Shown: positions 15,383 through 22,481, counted from the stretch's first letter. The stretch: DNA of 23,814 nt from an uncultured Elusimicrobium sp. (GCA_902767385.1 CACXHA010000005.1:1-23814); one strand, 5' to 3'. A program made the numbers and translations. Notes: generated by a model not told the origin, from the letters alone.

Positions 15383-17146
15383 TTAACTCCGGTATTGTTT
15401 TAATTTTCGTTGTAACTGCATATAAGTCTCAAAAACTTCCGGCGGCACTTGTCCGGTGCCATACGCTTTCATTTGCCTTGTAACGGCTTGTAATTTTTTT
15501 TGAATGCCGGCTTGTTCTAACTTGGCCGCGCAGGCGGAAATATCGCGTGCGGGGTCAAAATCGTTGGGGGTTTGCAAAAGCGCCAATTTGGCGATTTCGT
15601 TTTGCTGCTGCGGGAGTGCCTGGGCGGTTAAATCCGTCAAGTCCGCCGCTTGCGGGTGAGTTTGGTGCACTTGCACAATGGTTTGAAAAAGTTGCCACAA
15701 ACGGGGTGACGAAAAATCTTGTGCACTTAACTTATCGCACAGCACCACGTGCTGCGGACTTTTGAGCAGCCAGGACAGTAAATCTTCTTCCGGGGCGGGC
15801 GTGGGTAACACCTGCTCGGCGTGAACGACCGAGGGTTGTTTGCCGGCCGGATACTGCGCGTAGCGTGCACTTGCACGCGTAATTTGAGCCAAGCGTTGCA
15901 AGACCAACGCTTCTTCAATGCCCAACGTTTCGGCTACTTGTTTGGCCCACTCGCGCCGAACAATTGCGTCGGGTTGTTTGGCTAACGTTTGCGCCAGTTC
16001 GGTTACGATTTGCGTTTTGTCCTGCGCTGATAACGGTTGGGCGCGTAGCGATAACTCCCGTTGCAAGTGAAAGGTAATAAGCTCTTGGGCATTATTTAAA
16101 ATTTCTTCAAATTTTTCTTTGCCGTATTTTATGATATATTCGTCGGGGTCTAAGCCGTCGGGCAGGCCGGCTACTTTTACAAAAATGCCTTGTTCCACCA
16201 AAATAAGCGCCCCGCGCAGGGCGGCTTTAAGCCCGGCTTCGTCGGGGTCAAATAATACCACCACGTTTTGCGTGTAGCGTTTTAAGAGCTTGGCATGTTC
16301 CTCGGTAAGACTGGTGCCTAACGGTGCCACGGTATATTCCACGCCCGCTTGGTGGCAGCCGATAACGTCCATGTATCCTTCCAGCAGCACCGCGCGGCCC
16401 TCTTTGCGAATGGCCGGCCCGGCAAAATTGAGCCCGTACAACACGTGCGATTTAGTAAATAAAATCGTTTCGGGAGAGTTTAAATATTTGGGTTCCCCTT
16501 CGCCTAAAATGCGTCCGCCAAAACCTACCGTATCACCGCGTTGGTTCCAAATGGGGAACATCAGGCGGTTTCTAAAATATTCTTTGAGCCCGTACTCGGT
16601 CTGTACACACAGGCCGGCATCTTTTAAATCGGTGTCCGTATAGCCGGCTTCTTGGGCCGCGTGCGAGAGGATCCCCTGGTTGGTAGAAAGGCCCAGCTCA
16701 AAATGTTCGCAGGTTTCTTTGGTAAGGTGACGGCTCTTTACGTACGCGCGCGCGTAATCGCCCGCGCGCGACATGAAATTTTTGTGATAATACTGGCGGG
16801 CAAAGTCTAACACTTTGCGTACGCTTTGACGGTGTTGTTCTTCGCCGGAAAGTTCGGTAAGTTGGTATTCAATACCGGCTTGGTCGGCCAGGCGCTCTAA
16901 GGCCTCTTTGAAAGACAAATGTTCTATTTTCATCAAGAACGCAATAATGTCCCCACCTTCTTGGCAGCCGAAACAATAGAAAAGTCCTTTTTCGCTGCTG
17001 CAGGTAAAAGAGGGGGTTTTTTCTTGATGAAACGGACAACAGGCCTTGTAGGTTTTACCGGCCCGTTTTAAACTGGGCACATACTGACGGATAAACTCTA
17101 CAATATCCAGGCGGTCCTTAATTTGTTCTACAATGTCTGTTTTCAC
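15383..17146 (-). CDS. dnaG: DNA primase
   Basis: Makes RNA primers for replication at the DnaB helicase; 587 aa, normal length. The N-terminal zinc-binding domain has Cys37-Pro-Phe-His40 and Cys58-Phe-Gly-Cys61. The TOPRIM catalytic core shows LLEGYMDVIGCHQAG with its Glu and VVLFDPDEAG with the DxD-type metal site. The C-terminal 150 residues, less conserved, are the helicase-binding region. The start codon is GTG at 17146 (MKTDIVEQIKDRLDIVEFI), with GGTGA just upstream; no better ATG is available. It lies 76 nt after rpsU, across a hairpin that may tune its expression, and 6 nt before rpoD. This gene order is the classic rpsU-dnaG-rpoD operon. Confidence 0.96.
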   Translation of the reverse strand: MKTDIVEQIKDRLDIVEFIRQYVPSLKRAGKTYKACCPFHQEKTPSFTCSSEKGLFYCFGCQEGGDIIAFLMKIEHLSFKEALERLADQAGIEYQLTELSGEEQHRQSVRKVLDFARQYYHKNFMSRAGDYARAYVKSRHLTKETCEHFELGLSTNQGILSHAAQEAGYTDTDLKDAGLCVQTEYGLKEYFRNRLMFPIWNQRGDTVGFGGRILGEGEPKYLNSPETILFTKSHVLYGLNFAGPAIRKEGRAVLLEGYMDVIGCHQAGVEYTVAPLGTSLTEEHAKLLKRYTQNVVVLFDPDEAGLKAALRGALILVEQGIFVKVAGLPDGLDPDEYIIKYGKEKFEEILNNAQELITFHLQRELSLRAQPLSAQDKTQIVTELAQTLAKQPDAIVRREWAKQVAETLGIEEALVLQRLAQITRASARYAQYPAGKQPSVVHAEQVLPTPAPEEDLLSWLLKSPQHVVLCDKLSAQDFSSPRLWQLFQTIVQVHQTHPQAADLTDLTAQALPQQQNEIAKLALLQTPNDFDPARDISACAAKLEQAGIQKKLQAVTRQMKAYGTGQVPPEVFETYMQLQRKLKQYRS

Positions 17147-17174
17147 AGCTCACCTATAAAACACAAGGAAAACA

Positions 17175-17208
17175 AGGCAATAGCCCTATGTTACAAGGAC
17201 TATTGCCT
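17175..17208 (-). terminator. Intercistronic hairpin / attenuator between rpsU and dnaG
   Basis: A 9-bp stem AGGCAATAG/CTATTGCCT (17175-17183 with 17200-17208) and a 16-nt loop are followed on the minus strand by a T-rich stretch (TTGTTTTCC). It occupies the place of the rpsU-dnaG terminator known from Escherichia coli, which lowers primase relative to S21. The weak T run fits partial termination or an mRNA processing site. Confidence 0.6.
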
Positions 17209-17222
17209 GATGAAACGGAAAC

Positions 17223-17417
17223 TTAAAAGCGACGGCGTTTGGTGCGGCGTGCACGGCGCTGAGCTTCCTCGGATTTGAGTTTGCGTTTTACACTTGGAGG
17301 AGTGTAGGTTTCGCGGCGTTTAATTTCGCGCAAGATACCGTTTTTTTCGCATTCCCGTTTGAAGCGTTTGATCGCTTCTTCGAGGTGTTCAGCATCTCTA
17401 ACTTTTACAAAAACCAT
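17223..17417 (-). CDS. rpsU: Small ribosomal subunit protein bS21
   Basis: Basic 64-aa protein of the 30S subunit that sits near the anti-Shine-Dalgarno end of 16S rRNA and helps initiation. The sequence MVFVKVRDAEHLEEAIKRFK then RECEKNGILREIKRRE is diagnostic, and it ends in an Arg/Lys-rich tail (RRARRTKRRRF). I use ATG 17417; a GTG five codons upstream (17432) is also in frame but would add residues not found in S21 and would consume the AGGTGGTGA ribosome binding site. It is first in the rpsU-dnaG-rpoD operon, behind a strong promoter. The presence of bS21, which is absent from some phyla, fits conventional SD-led initiation alongside the apparently leaderless genes here. Confidence 0.95.
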   Translation of the reverse strand: MVFVKVRDAEHLEEAIKRFKRECEKNGILREIKRRETYTPPSVKRKLKSEEAQRRARRTKRRRF

Positions 17418-17467
17418 TGTGTTTCTCACCACCTTCTAGGGTCAGTAGGTTAAAATAGTACCTCATT

Positions 17468-17496
17468 ATTATAGATTATTTTGCGTGAAAAAACAA
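17468..17496 (-). promoter_or_regulatory. Sigma-70 promoter of the rpsU-dnaG-rpoD operon
   Basis: Minus-strand TTGTTT (17491-17496), 17-nt spacer, TATAAT (17468-17473). The predicted start is near 17461, leaving a leader of about 44 nt with a ribosome binding site. No heat-shock-type second promoter is evident. Confidence 0.7.
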
Positions 17497-17564
17497 CACC
17501 TAAACTAAACAGCAGGCGCGATGTTTAGTTGTACCCCGGCAACAATTTTCCACTTTTGGCCGAC

Positions 17565-17645
17565 TTTGCACCGATTTTCGCTTGCGTACTTGCCGCACTT
17601 CGTGCGGTCCGGCAGACGTACGCGGCGTTCAACTTACGGTGCAAA
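17565..17645. repeat. Structured intergenic repeat, copy 1 (81-nt foldback core)
   Basis: Three nested helices: outer TTTGCACCG/CGGTGCAAA (17565-17573 with 17637-17645), middle GCGTAC/GTACGC (17584-17589 with 17618-17623), inner CCGCAC/GTGCGG (17593-17598 with 17602-17607, loop TTC). A second copy lies at 22169-22249 in the same orientation, with 74 of 81 bases identical and compensatory changes in the outer helix. Weaker similarity extends to about 17540 on the left (CAACAATTT) and to about 17692 on the right (AAATCAG, TTTTCCCGGTG). The core plus flanks fill much of the 17497-17841 gap between rpsU and the HIT gene; an open frame across it is broken in the other copy, so it is not coding. 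It may be a structured RNA or a small non-autonomous repeat; strand of transcription unknown. Confidence 0.7.
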
Positions 17646-17752
17646 TTCGGTTCAAAACTGAAAAATCAGCCCCCTTTTAGTTTTTCCCGGTGTTTGAGAA
17701 AGAACGAAAGAGTTTGGAGTTTCAAACGAATTTGGCGCAAGACGCGACGTGA

Positions 17753-17827
17753 GGATAGGAGGTATACTGGCGGCACGCGCCCGAAGGGCGGAGGTATCCG
17801 ACCATCCGAGCAACAAAGTATTGCGTC
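17753..17827. repeat. GC-rich foldback, possible diverged relative of the intergenic repeat
   Basis: Inner hairpin CGCCC-GAA-GGGCG (17778-17790), flanked by GGATA (17753-17757) and TATCC (17795-17799). GACGC at 17741-17745 can also pair with GCGTC at 17823-17827. GGCGGAGGTAT (17787-17797) is shared, in reverse complement with one mismatch, with the foldback at 18243-18304. It lies just past the stop of the minus-strand HIT gene and might act as its transcript end. Confidence 0.45.
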
Positions 17828-17841
17828 AAATTAGACAGAAA

Positions 17842-18177
17842 CTACCCGGCAGGCCAGAGAAATCTTCTACCGGCCATCATGTGGAAATGCAGGTGGTCCA
17901 CACTCTGCCCCGCGCCTTTGCCGTTGTTGGTTACCAAGCGGAAGTCTTTGAGGTCAAACTGGGCCGCCAATTTTTTGGCTACCAAGAGGATATGCCCCAA
18001 GAGCGCGGCGTCTTTTTCGTTCGCTTCGGACAAGCGCGCAATATGCTTACGCGGGATAATGAGCAAGTGTGTAGGCGCTTGGGGGTTTAAGTCCTTAAAC
18101 GCTACTACTTGGTCATCTTCGTAAATTAGTTGGCTTTTAATAGAGCCGTCGGCGATACCACAAAATATACAAGTCAT
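17842..18177 (-). CDS. HIT-family nucleotide-binding protein (HINT-like)
   Basis: Small 111-aa cytoplasmic protein of the histidine-triad superfamily, which hydrolyses nucleotide phosphoramidates or related adenylates. The triad motif is QSVDHLHFHMM, with His95, His97 and the catalytic His99. The N-terminal Cys3-Ile-Phe-Cys6 pair matches the zinc-binding CxxC of many bacterial HINT proteins. Substrate-loop and core residues FKDLNPQAPTHLLIIPRKHI are typical, and the C-terminal GRRFLWPAG matches the usual end, so the protein is full length. Translation seems to start from a leaderless message: TGC-TATAAT and then six bases before the ATG. It is divergent from the acyl-CoA dehydrogenase gene and not in an obvious operon. 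Confidence 0.9.
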   Translation of the reverse strand: MTCIFCGIADGSIKSQLIYEDDQVVAFKDLNPQAPTHLLIIPRKHIARLSEANEKDAALLGHILLVAKKLAAQFDLKDFRLVTNNGKGAGQSVDHLHFHMMAGRRFLWPAG

Positions 18178-18183
18178 AAATTT

Positions 18184-18192
18184 ATTATAGCA
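18184..18192 (-). promoter_or_regulatory. Extended -10 promoter of the HIT gene, predicted leaderless
   Basis: Minus-strand TGC-TATAAT (consensus extended -10) is followed by six bases (AAATTT) and ATG 18177. A weak -35, ATTACA (18207-18212), sits at 17-nt spacing. No ribosome binding site is present. Confidence 0.65.
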
Positions 18193-18242
18193 TACTGGGG
18201 CGAAATTGTAATTTCTTCCTAATTTAAGGCAATACTTTGTTA

Positions 18243-18304
18243 TGCACTTGCTTACATACCTCCGCCTTAAAAGGCGGTTCGTACAAGTATGCTGCGCAAG
18301 TGCA
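18243..18304. repeat. Three-tier foldback in the HIT-acd gap, diverged relative of the intergenic repeat
   Basis: Outer TGCACTTGC/GCAAGTGCA (18243-18251 with 18296-18304), middle CATAC/GTATG (18255-18259 with 18287-18291) and inner CCGCCT/AGGCGG (18262-18267 with 18272-18277) repeat the nested-helix plan of the 81-nt elements with a different sequence. TTGTGGC, a short gap and CAAATT follow at about 18312-18325, echoing TTGTGGC and CCAAATT downstream of copy 2. The rest of the 18178-18462 gap holds the two divergent promoters and AT-rich sequence in which I see nothing else. Confidence 0.5.
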
Positions 18305-18426
18305 AGCCGCGTTGTGGCACAAATTATTTTGAAATTACCGCGCCGTTTAAGTTCTTGGATAATCTTGCGTTTGTAATTTCTGCCTAATTTAAAGTGTGTT
18401 GTGGAGTGTGGACCCTTTTAATTTGG

Positions 18427-18432
18427 TATAAT
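18427..18432 (+). promoter_or_regulatory. -10 box of the acd-etfBA operon
   Basis: A perfect TATAAT lies 30 nt before ATG 18463, with GGAG (18449-18452) 10 nt before the ATG. No good -35 at normal spacing, so an activator or upstream element may help. Confidence 0.5.
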
Positions 18433-18462
18433 ATAAATAACTTATTTTGGAGCGTTTAAACT

Positions 18463-20106
18463 ATGGCTAAAAACGACTTAACTACGCGCAACCTTATGCT
18501 GGACAGCTTGCGCCAGTACGCTAAAAACCGCATCTCGTTTAACTTAATCCGCGAGCATGACGCAAAGAACGAAATTCCTTTAGATATCTTAAAAGAAATG
18601 TATGACCATGATGTACTGGGCATACATTTGTTGCTCATCCCCGAAGAATACGGCGGCCTGGGCGGGCAGACGACCGAGATTTACCGCATCTGCGAACAAC
18701 TCGCCCGCATTGACTTGGGTATTGCCACCGGCGTATTTGCCACTTTTCTAGGCAGCGACCCTTTAAACGTAGGTGGCACGCCCGAACAAAAAGCCAAGTG
18801 GTTTAAAAAAATCGCACACGAAAATAAATTGGTAGCTTACGGCGCAACCGAAGCCGACGCCGGCAGTGACTTAGTTTCCTTGCGCACCCGCGCCGAGCAT
18901 GTAGTCAAAGACGGCAAAGTAGTGGGTTACAAAATTACCGGCAGTAAAATGTGGATTTCCAACGGCGGCGTGGCCGATATTTACACCGTTTTGGCCTTAG
19001 CTCCCGGCGGCCCTTCCTGGTTTATTGTAGAGAAAGGCACCCCCGGTTTTACGCAAGACGCACACGAAGACAAACATGGGATTCGCTTGTCTAACACCGC
19101 GGGTTTGGCGTTTGACGAAGTGTATGTGCCGGCCGAAAATTTAATTGGTCTAAAAGAAGGGCAAGGTTTCCTGCAAGCGCAAGCCGTTTTTGGCTACACG
19201 CGTTTAATGGTAGCCGCGTTTGGCTTAGGCGGCGGCGAACAAGCCGTAGAAACCGCTTTAGAGTATGCCGGGCAGCGTATCCAGGCCGGCGGCCCCTTGT
19301 CCCAAAAGCAAGGGTTTATGCTAAAACTTATTACGCCCCACTATATCCGCTTTGAAGCCGCCCGCGCTTACATTGACTGGACCGCTAAACAATTGGAAGT
19401 CAACAACCACGGTTTAGCCACCGAGGGAGCGATTGCCAAGCTCTACGCTACTGAATCGGGCAATAAAGCGGCCGAAGACGCGATTCAGGCCATGGGCGGA
19501 TTTGGCTACACCAAAGAATTTGCCGTAGAAAAAATCAAACGCGACGTGAAAATCACTTGTATTTACGAAGGTACCAGCGAAGTATTGGAGATGACGATTT
19601 TCCGCGGACGCTGGCAAGAACATCTTAAATCGCGCGGTCAATACTATTTGAACCAAGCCGCCGAGTTTGATGCCATCCACGCCCAAAACCCGCAAGTAGG
19701 GGCCGACAGTGTGGCCCTTGGGTTTAGAGCCTTGGCCCGCGTGCTGGAAGATTGCCGCGTCAATAAGTTAACGCGCCACCAATACGTTACCTTTATGTTG
19801 GGCGACCTGATTAGCGAAATAGAAGTAGCCGCCGTTTTCACGCACGAGTGCGCTAACAAACGCGTCACCGAAGGCAGTCGCTTTGATATTGCCTCCCTAT
19901 GCACCATGGCCCGCGTCAATGCGCGCCAAAGTGCTTTTAAGGTAGCCAGCGAGGGACTACGCCTGGTGTTGGGCACCTGCCCCAATATCAATACGGCCGA
20001 ACTTTCGCAAGCGGTCAACCTGGTAGGCATTGAAGATAAAATGCGCGGACTCATAGACGATATGGACCAAGTGTCCGCCAAATTACGGGAAATTTTCAAA
20101 AAATAG
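18463..20106 (+). CDS. Acyl-CoA dehydrogenase (butyryl-CoA dehydrogenase-like) with C-terminal extension
   Basis: FAD flavoprotein that interconverts acyl-CoA and trans-2-enoyl-CoA. With EtfBA encoded next to it, it likely acts as the enoyl-CoA (crotonyl-CoA) reductase of butyrate formation. The ACAD core covers about residues 10-385: helical N-terminal domain, beta domain with YGATEADAGSDL and GSKMWISNGG, and C-terminal helical domain with QAMGGFGYTKE. Glu369 in YEGTSEVLE is at the position of the catalytic base of short- and medium-chain enzymes. The protein is 547 aa against about 380 for classical butyryl-CoA dehydrogenases; the extra 160 residues form an additional helical domain, as in longer ACADs. 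Substrate chain length is therefore less certain than the partner. First gene of a three-gene unit; etfB follows after 9 nt. Confidence 0.88.
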   Translation: MAKNDLTTRNLMLDSLRQYAKNRISFNLIREHDAKNEIPLDILKEMYDHDVLGIHLLLIPEEYGGLGGQTTEIYRICEQLARIDLGIATGVFATFLGSDPLNVGGTPEQKAKWFKKIAHENKLVAYGATEADAGSDLVSLRTRAEHVVKDGKVVGYKITGSKMWISNGGVADIYTVLALAPGGPSWFIVEKGTPGFTQDAHEDKHGIRLSNTAGLAFDEVYVPAENLIGLKEGQGFLQAQAVFGYTRLMVAAFGLGGGEQAVETALEYAGQRIQAGGPLSQKQGFMLKLITPHYIRFEAARAYIDWTAKQLEVNNHGLATEGAIAKLYATESGNKAAEDAIQAMGGFGYTKEFAVEKIKRDVKITCIYEGTSEVLEMTIFRGRWQEHLKSRGQYYLNQAAEFDAIHAQNPQVGADSVALGFRALARVLEDCRVNKLTRHQYVTFMLGDLISEIEVAAVFTHECANKRVTEGSRFDIASLCTMARVNARQSAFKVASEGLRLVLGTCPNINTAELSQAVNLVGIEDKMRGLIDDMDQVSAKLREIFKK

Positions 20107-20115
20107 GAACGCACT

Positions 20116-20904
20116 ATGAACATTATTGTATGCATTAAACAAGTACCCGATTCTACCCAAGTAAAAGTGGATCCGAAAACCGGCACTTTAATCCGCGCCG
20201 GGGTTCCCAGTATTTTAAACCCCTACGACCACTTTGCTCTGGAAAAAGCATTGGAAATTAAGCAAAAAACCGGGGCCAAAGTGACGGTCCTTTCCATGGG
20301 GCCCAACCAAGCCGTTGCCGTACTACGCTTGGCGCTAGCGTTAGGGGCCGACGAAGGCGTTTTACTTTCTGATCGCGCTTTTGCCGGGTCCGACACGTGG
20401 GCTACGGCCTATGCGCTCGCTACGGCCATTCGCAAAATCGGTTCCTATGATTTGATTTTATGCGGCCAAATGGCTATTGACGGCGATACCGCCCAAACCG
20501 GGCCCGGTATTGCCAACCAGTTGGGTATTCCGCAAATTACGTTTTGCAGTAACGTAGATGCTAACGGAAACCAAGTGGTCGTTAAAAAACTAATTGACGG
20601 CGGTAAACAAATTTTAGAGGCCGATATGCCGGTTTTAGTGACGATGACTATGCCGGTAGATTACGCACCGAAATATCCATCTTTCTTAGCCGCGCACAAA
20701 GCGCAAGAAAAAACCATTTACACCTGGACCGCCGCCGATATTGGCGCCGACCCGGGTAAACTGGGGCTTAACGGTTCGCCCACGCGTGTGGACCGCATTT
20801 TCCCGCCGCCCGCGCGGCAAAAGGGGGAAATGGTGTCCGGCTCCCCCGCCGAACTGGCCGCCAAACTGGTGGAAATTTTGAAAAAGGAGAGTTTTGTAAA
20901 ATGA
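20116..20904 (+). CDS. etfB: Electron transfer flavoprotein beta subunit
   Basis: The 262-aa EtfB subunit, which with EtfA shuttles electrons between the dehydrogenase and its donor. N-terminal MNIIVCIKQVPDSTQVKVD and NPYDHFALEKALEIK are typical, and CGQMAIDGDTAQTGPGIANQ (about residues 116-135) is the nucleotide-binding loop, with the DGDT(A)Q form found in bifurcating-type Etfs that bind FAD here instead of AMP. An AGGA ribosome binding site precedes ATG 20116. The stop overlaps the ATG of etfA (ATGA), coupling equimolar synthesis. Together with an EtfA carrying ferredoxin clusters, this supports a flavin-based electron-bifurcating complex; the biochemical claim remains inference. Confidence 0.93.
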   Translation: MNIIVCIKQVPDSTQVKVDPKTGTLIRAGVPSILNPYDHFALEKALEIKQKTGAKVTVLSMGPNQAVAVLRLALALGADEGVLLSDRAFAGSDTWATAYALATAIRKIGSYDLILCGQMAIDGDTAQTGPGIANQLGIPQITFCSNVDANGNQVVVKKLIDGGKQILEADMPVLVTMTMPVDYAPKYPSFLAAHKAQEKTIYTWTAADIGADPGKLGLNGSPTRVDRIFPPPARQKGEMVSGSPAELAAKLVEILKKESFVK

Positions 20905-22085
20905 TTCAAATTGCTGCTAACTGTGTAGGATGTGGCAAATGTGTAGCCACCTGCCCGTTTGGGGCACTCTCTATTGTCAACCGCAAAGCAGTAGCGTCTG
21001 CTTCGTGCACCATGTGTGGGGCGTGCGTAAGCGTGTGCCCGATGAAAGCCCTTTCTCTGCCCGCCACCGGAGCTGTTAAAAAAGATTTATCGGCCTACAA
21101 AGGCGTGTGGGTGTTTATTGAAATTGCCGACGACGGCCGCACCCAACAAGTACGCCCGGTGGGGTTTGAACTACTCTCCAAAGGGCGCGAACTGGCCGAC
21201 CAGTTGGGCGAAGAACTTTGCGCCGTAGTCATTGGCGACAATGTGCAAAACTACTACGCCGAGCTTTCCCAGTACGGTACCGACAAAATTTATGCGGTTA
21301 ACGCCATTGCGTACCGCAACTACAATACGCTCTCATATGCTAACGCGATGATTACGTTGATTCGCAAGTATAACCCTAGCGTGGTGTTGTTTCCGTCCAC
21401 GTATATTGGGCGCGATTTGTCCCCGCGTATTTCGTCCGAGCTCTTTGTGGGCTTAACGGCCGATTGTACGGGCTTATCTATTAAGGAAGGCAATTTGATA
21501 CAAACCCGCCCGGCTTTTGGCGGCAACATCATGGCCGATATTAAATGCCCCGATTACCGCCCCCAAATGGCTACGGTGCGCCCCAACGTATTTAAAAAAG
21601 TAGTTACCACCGCGGGCCGCATGGCTACGGTAGTGGAAGAACGCATTACCATCCCGGTGCAAGCGGGCAAAGTGCGCATTGTGCAAACGGAAATGGACCC
21701 GGTGTCCGAAAACCAAAAGTTGGACGAAGCACCGGTGGTTGTTTCCGGTGGGCGCGGTATGAAAGACAAAGAAGGTTTTGAACTGCTAGAAACCCTGGCA
21801 AAAACGTTGGGCGGCGCCGTAGGGGCGTCCCGCGCGGCGGTAGATATGGGTTTTAAACCCAAAGAAACCCAGGTGGGCCAATCCGGCGTGACGGTAGCCA
21901 GCAAGCTTTATATTGCTTGCGGTATTTCCGGCGCGGTGCAACATGTAGTAGGTATGGAGCATAGCGACGTGATTATTGGCATTAACAAAGATGCCAATGC
22001 GCCTATCTTTAACGTGTGTAAGTATGGGATTGTGGGGGATGCCAAGCAAGTGATTAGCAAAGCCCTGGAGCAACTCAAAAAATAA
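20901..22085 (+). CDS. etfA: Electron transfer flavoprotein alpha subunit with N-terminal 2[4Fe-4S] ferredoxin domain
   Basis: Predicted product is 394 aa. Residues 1-55 are a ferredoxin domain with two complete cluster motifs: Cys8, Cys11, Cys14, Cys18-Pro and Cys36, Cys39, Cys42, Cys46-Pro. Residues about 65-394 are EtfA: GRDLSPRIS in domain I, LTADCTGL, and the FAD-binding domain II with GISGAVQHVVGM and KYGIVGDAKQVI. Clustered EtfA proteins are known from the caffeyl-CoA reductase complex of Acetobacterium (CarE) and relatives, where the extra clusters are thought to pass electrons to ferredoxin. Here the genes lie directly after the dehydrogenase, so NADH-driven enoyl-CoA reduction coupled to ferredoxin reduction is the natural reading. 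Both clusters look intact. Transcription ends at the hairpin 26 nt downstream. Confidence 0.94.
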   Translation: MIQIAANCVGCGKCVATCPFGALSIVNRKAVASASCTMCGACVSVCPMKALSLPATGAVKKDLSAYKGVWVFIEIADDGRTQQVRPVGFELLSKGRELADQLGEELCAVVIGDNVQNYYAELSQYGTDKIYAVNAIAYRNYNTLSYANAMITLIRKYNPSVVLFPSTYIGRDLSPRISSELFVGLTADCTGLSIKEGNLIQTRPAFGGNIMADIKCPDYRPQMATVRPNVFKKVVTTAGRMATVVEERITIPVQAGKVRIVQTEMDPVSENQKLDEAPVVVSGGRGMKDKEGFELLETLAKTLGGAVGASRAAVDMGFKPKETQVGQSGVTVASKLYIACGISGAVQHVVGMEHSDVIIGINKDANAPIFNVCKYGIVGDAKQVISKALEQLKK

Positions 22086-22111
22086 ACAACTTCTCCGGTG
22101 ATGTTCCTTTC

Positions 22112-22138
22112 GCCCGCCTCTAATAAAGGCGGGCTTTT
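22112..22138 (+). terminator. Intrinsic terminator of acd-etfB-etfA
   Basis: An 8-bp stem GCCCGCCT/AGGCGGGC (22112-22119 with 22127-22134) and a 7-nt loop are followed by TTTT. Confidence 0.88.
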
Positions 22139-22168
22139 GTGACCAACAATTTGCCAAAATCTTTCCAT

Positions 22169-22249
22169 TTCGCACCGACTTTCACTTGCGTACTTGCCGC
22201 ACTGCGTGCGGTCCGGTAGACGTACGCGGCGTTCAACTTGCGGTGCGAA
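22169..22249. repeat. Structured intergenic repeat, copy 2 (81-nt foldback core)
   Basis: The same nested helices as copy 1 (17565-17645): outer TTCGCACCG/CGGTGCGAA (22169-22177 with 22241-22249), middle GCGTAC/GTACGC (22188-22193 with 22222-22227), inner CCGCAC/GTGCGG (22197-22202 with 22206-22211, loop TGC). Flank similarity begins at CAACAATTT (22144-22152) and continues through AAATCAG and TTTTCCCGGTG to about 22295. A further hairpin TGGCGG/CCGCCA (22374-22379 with 22384-22389) lies downstream. The element fills the 22086-22509 gap together with the etfA terminator and the aminotransferase promoter; no gene is supported there, and a TAG inside the core closes the frame left open in copy 1. 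Confidence 0.7.
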
Positions 22250-22481
22250 CTGGTTTGATTTTGACAAATCAGGGTACTGATTGCTTTTCCCGGTGACGTT
22301 GCGAACGGAAACTTTTCCCCGTCAACTGCGTGGGGTTTGAAAAATCATCTTCTCTTGCGTAGCGGCGCGCTTGTGGCGGCGGGCCGCCAAATTCGGGGAT
22401 GACAGCTTTTTTGATAAGCAACACCGGTGTAAATCTAAAAGAAATTATTTGCAGATAATTCGTTACAGGCTCCTCTAAAAA

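Noticed and set aside
14643..15386. Long open frame (+, about 247 codons) opposite rpoD
   Set aside because: Ser/Arg-rich shadow translation of the rpoD gene, with no start signals and no recognisable motif.
17529..17834. Open frame of about 100 codons (+) across the rpsU-HIT gap
   Set aside because: It runs through the structured repeat; the second copy of the repeat has a TAG in the same frame, it lacks a ribosome binding site, and the translation is low-complexity and basic.
17749..18090. Open frame (+) antisense to the HIT gene
   Set aside because: It is the shadow of a well-supported HIT protein on the other strand and begins in a foldback.
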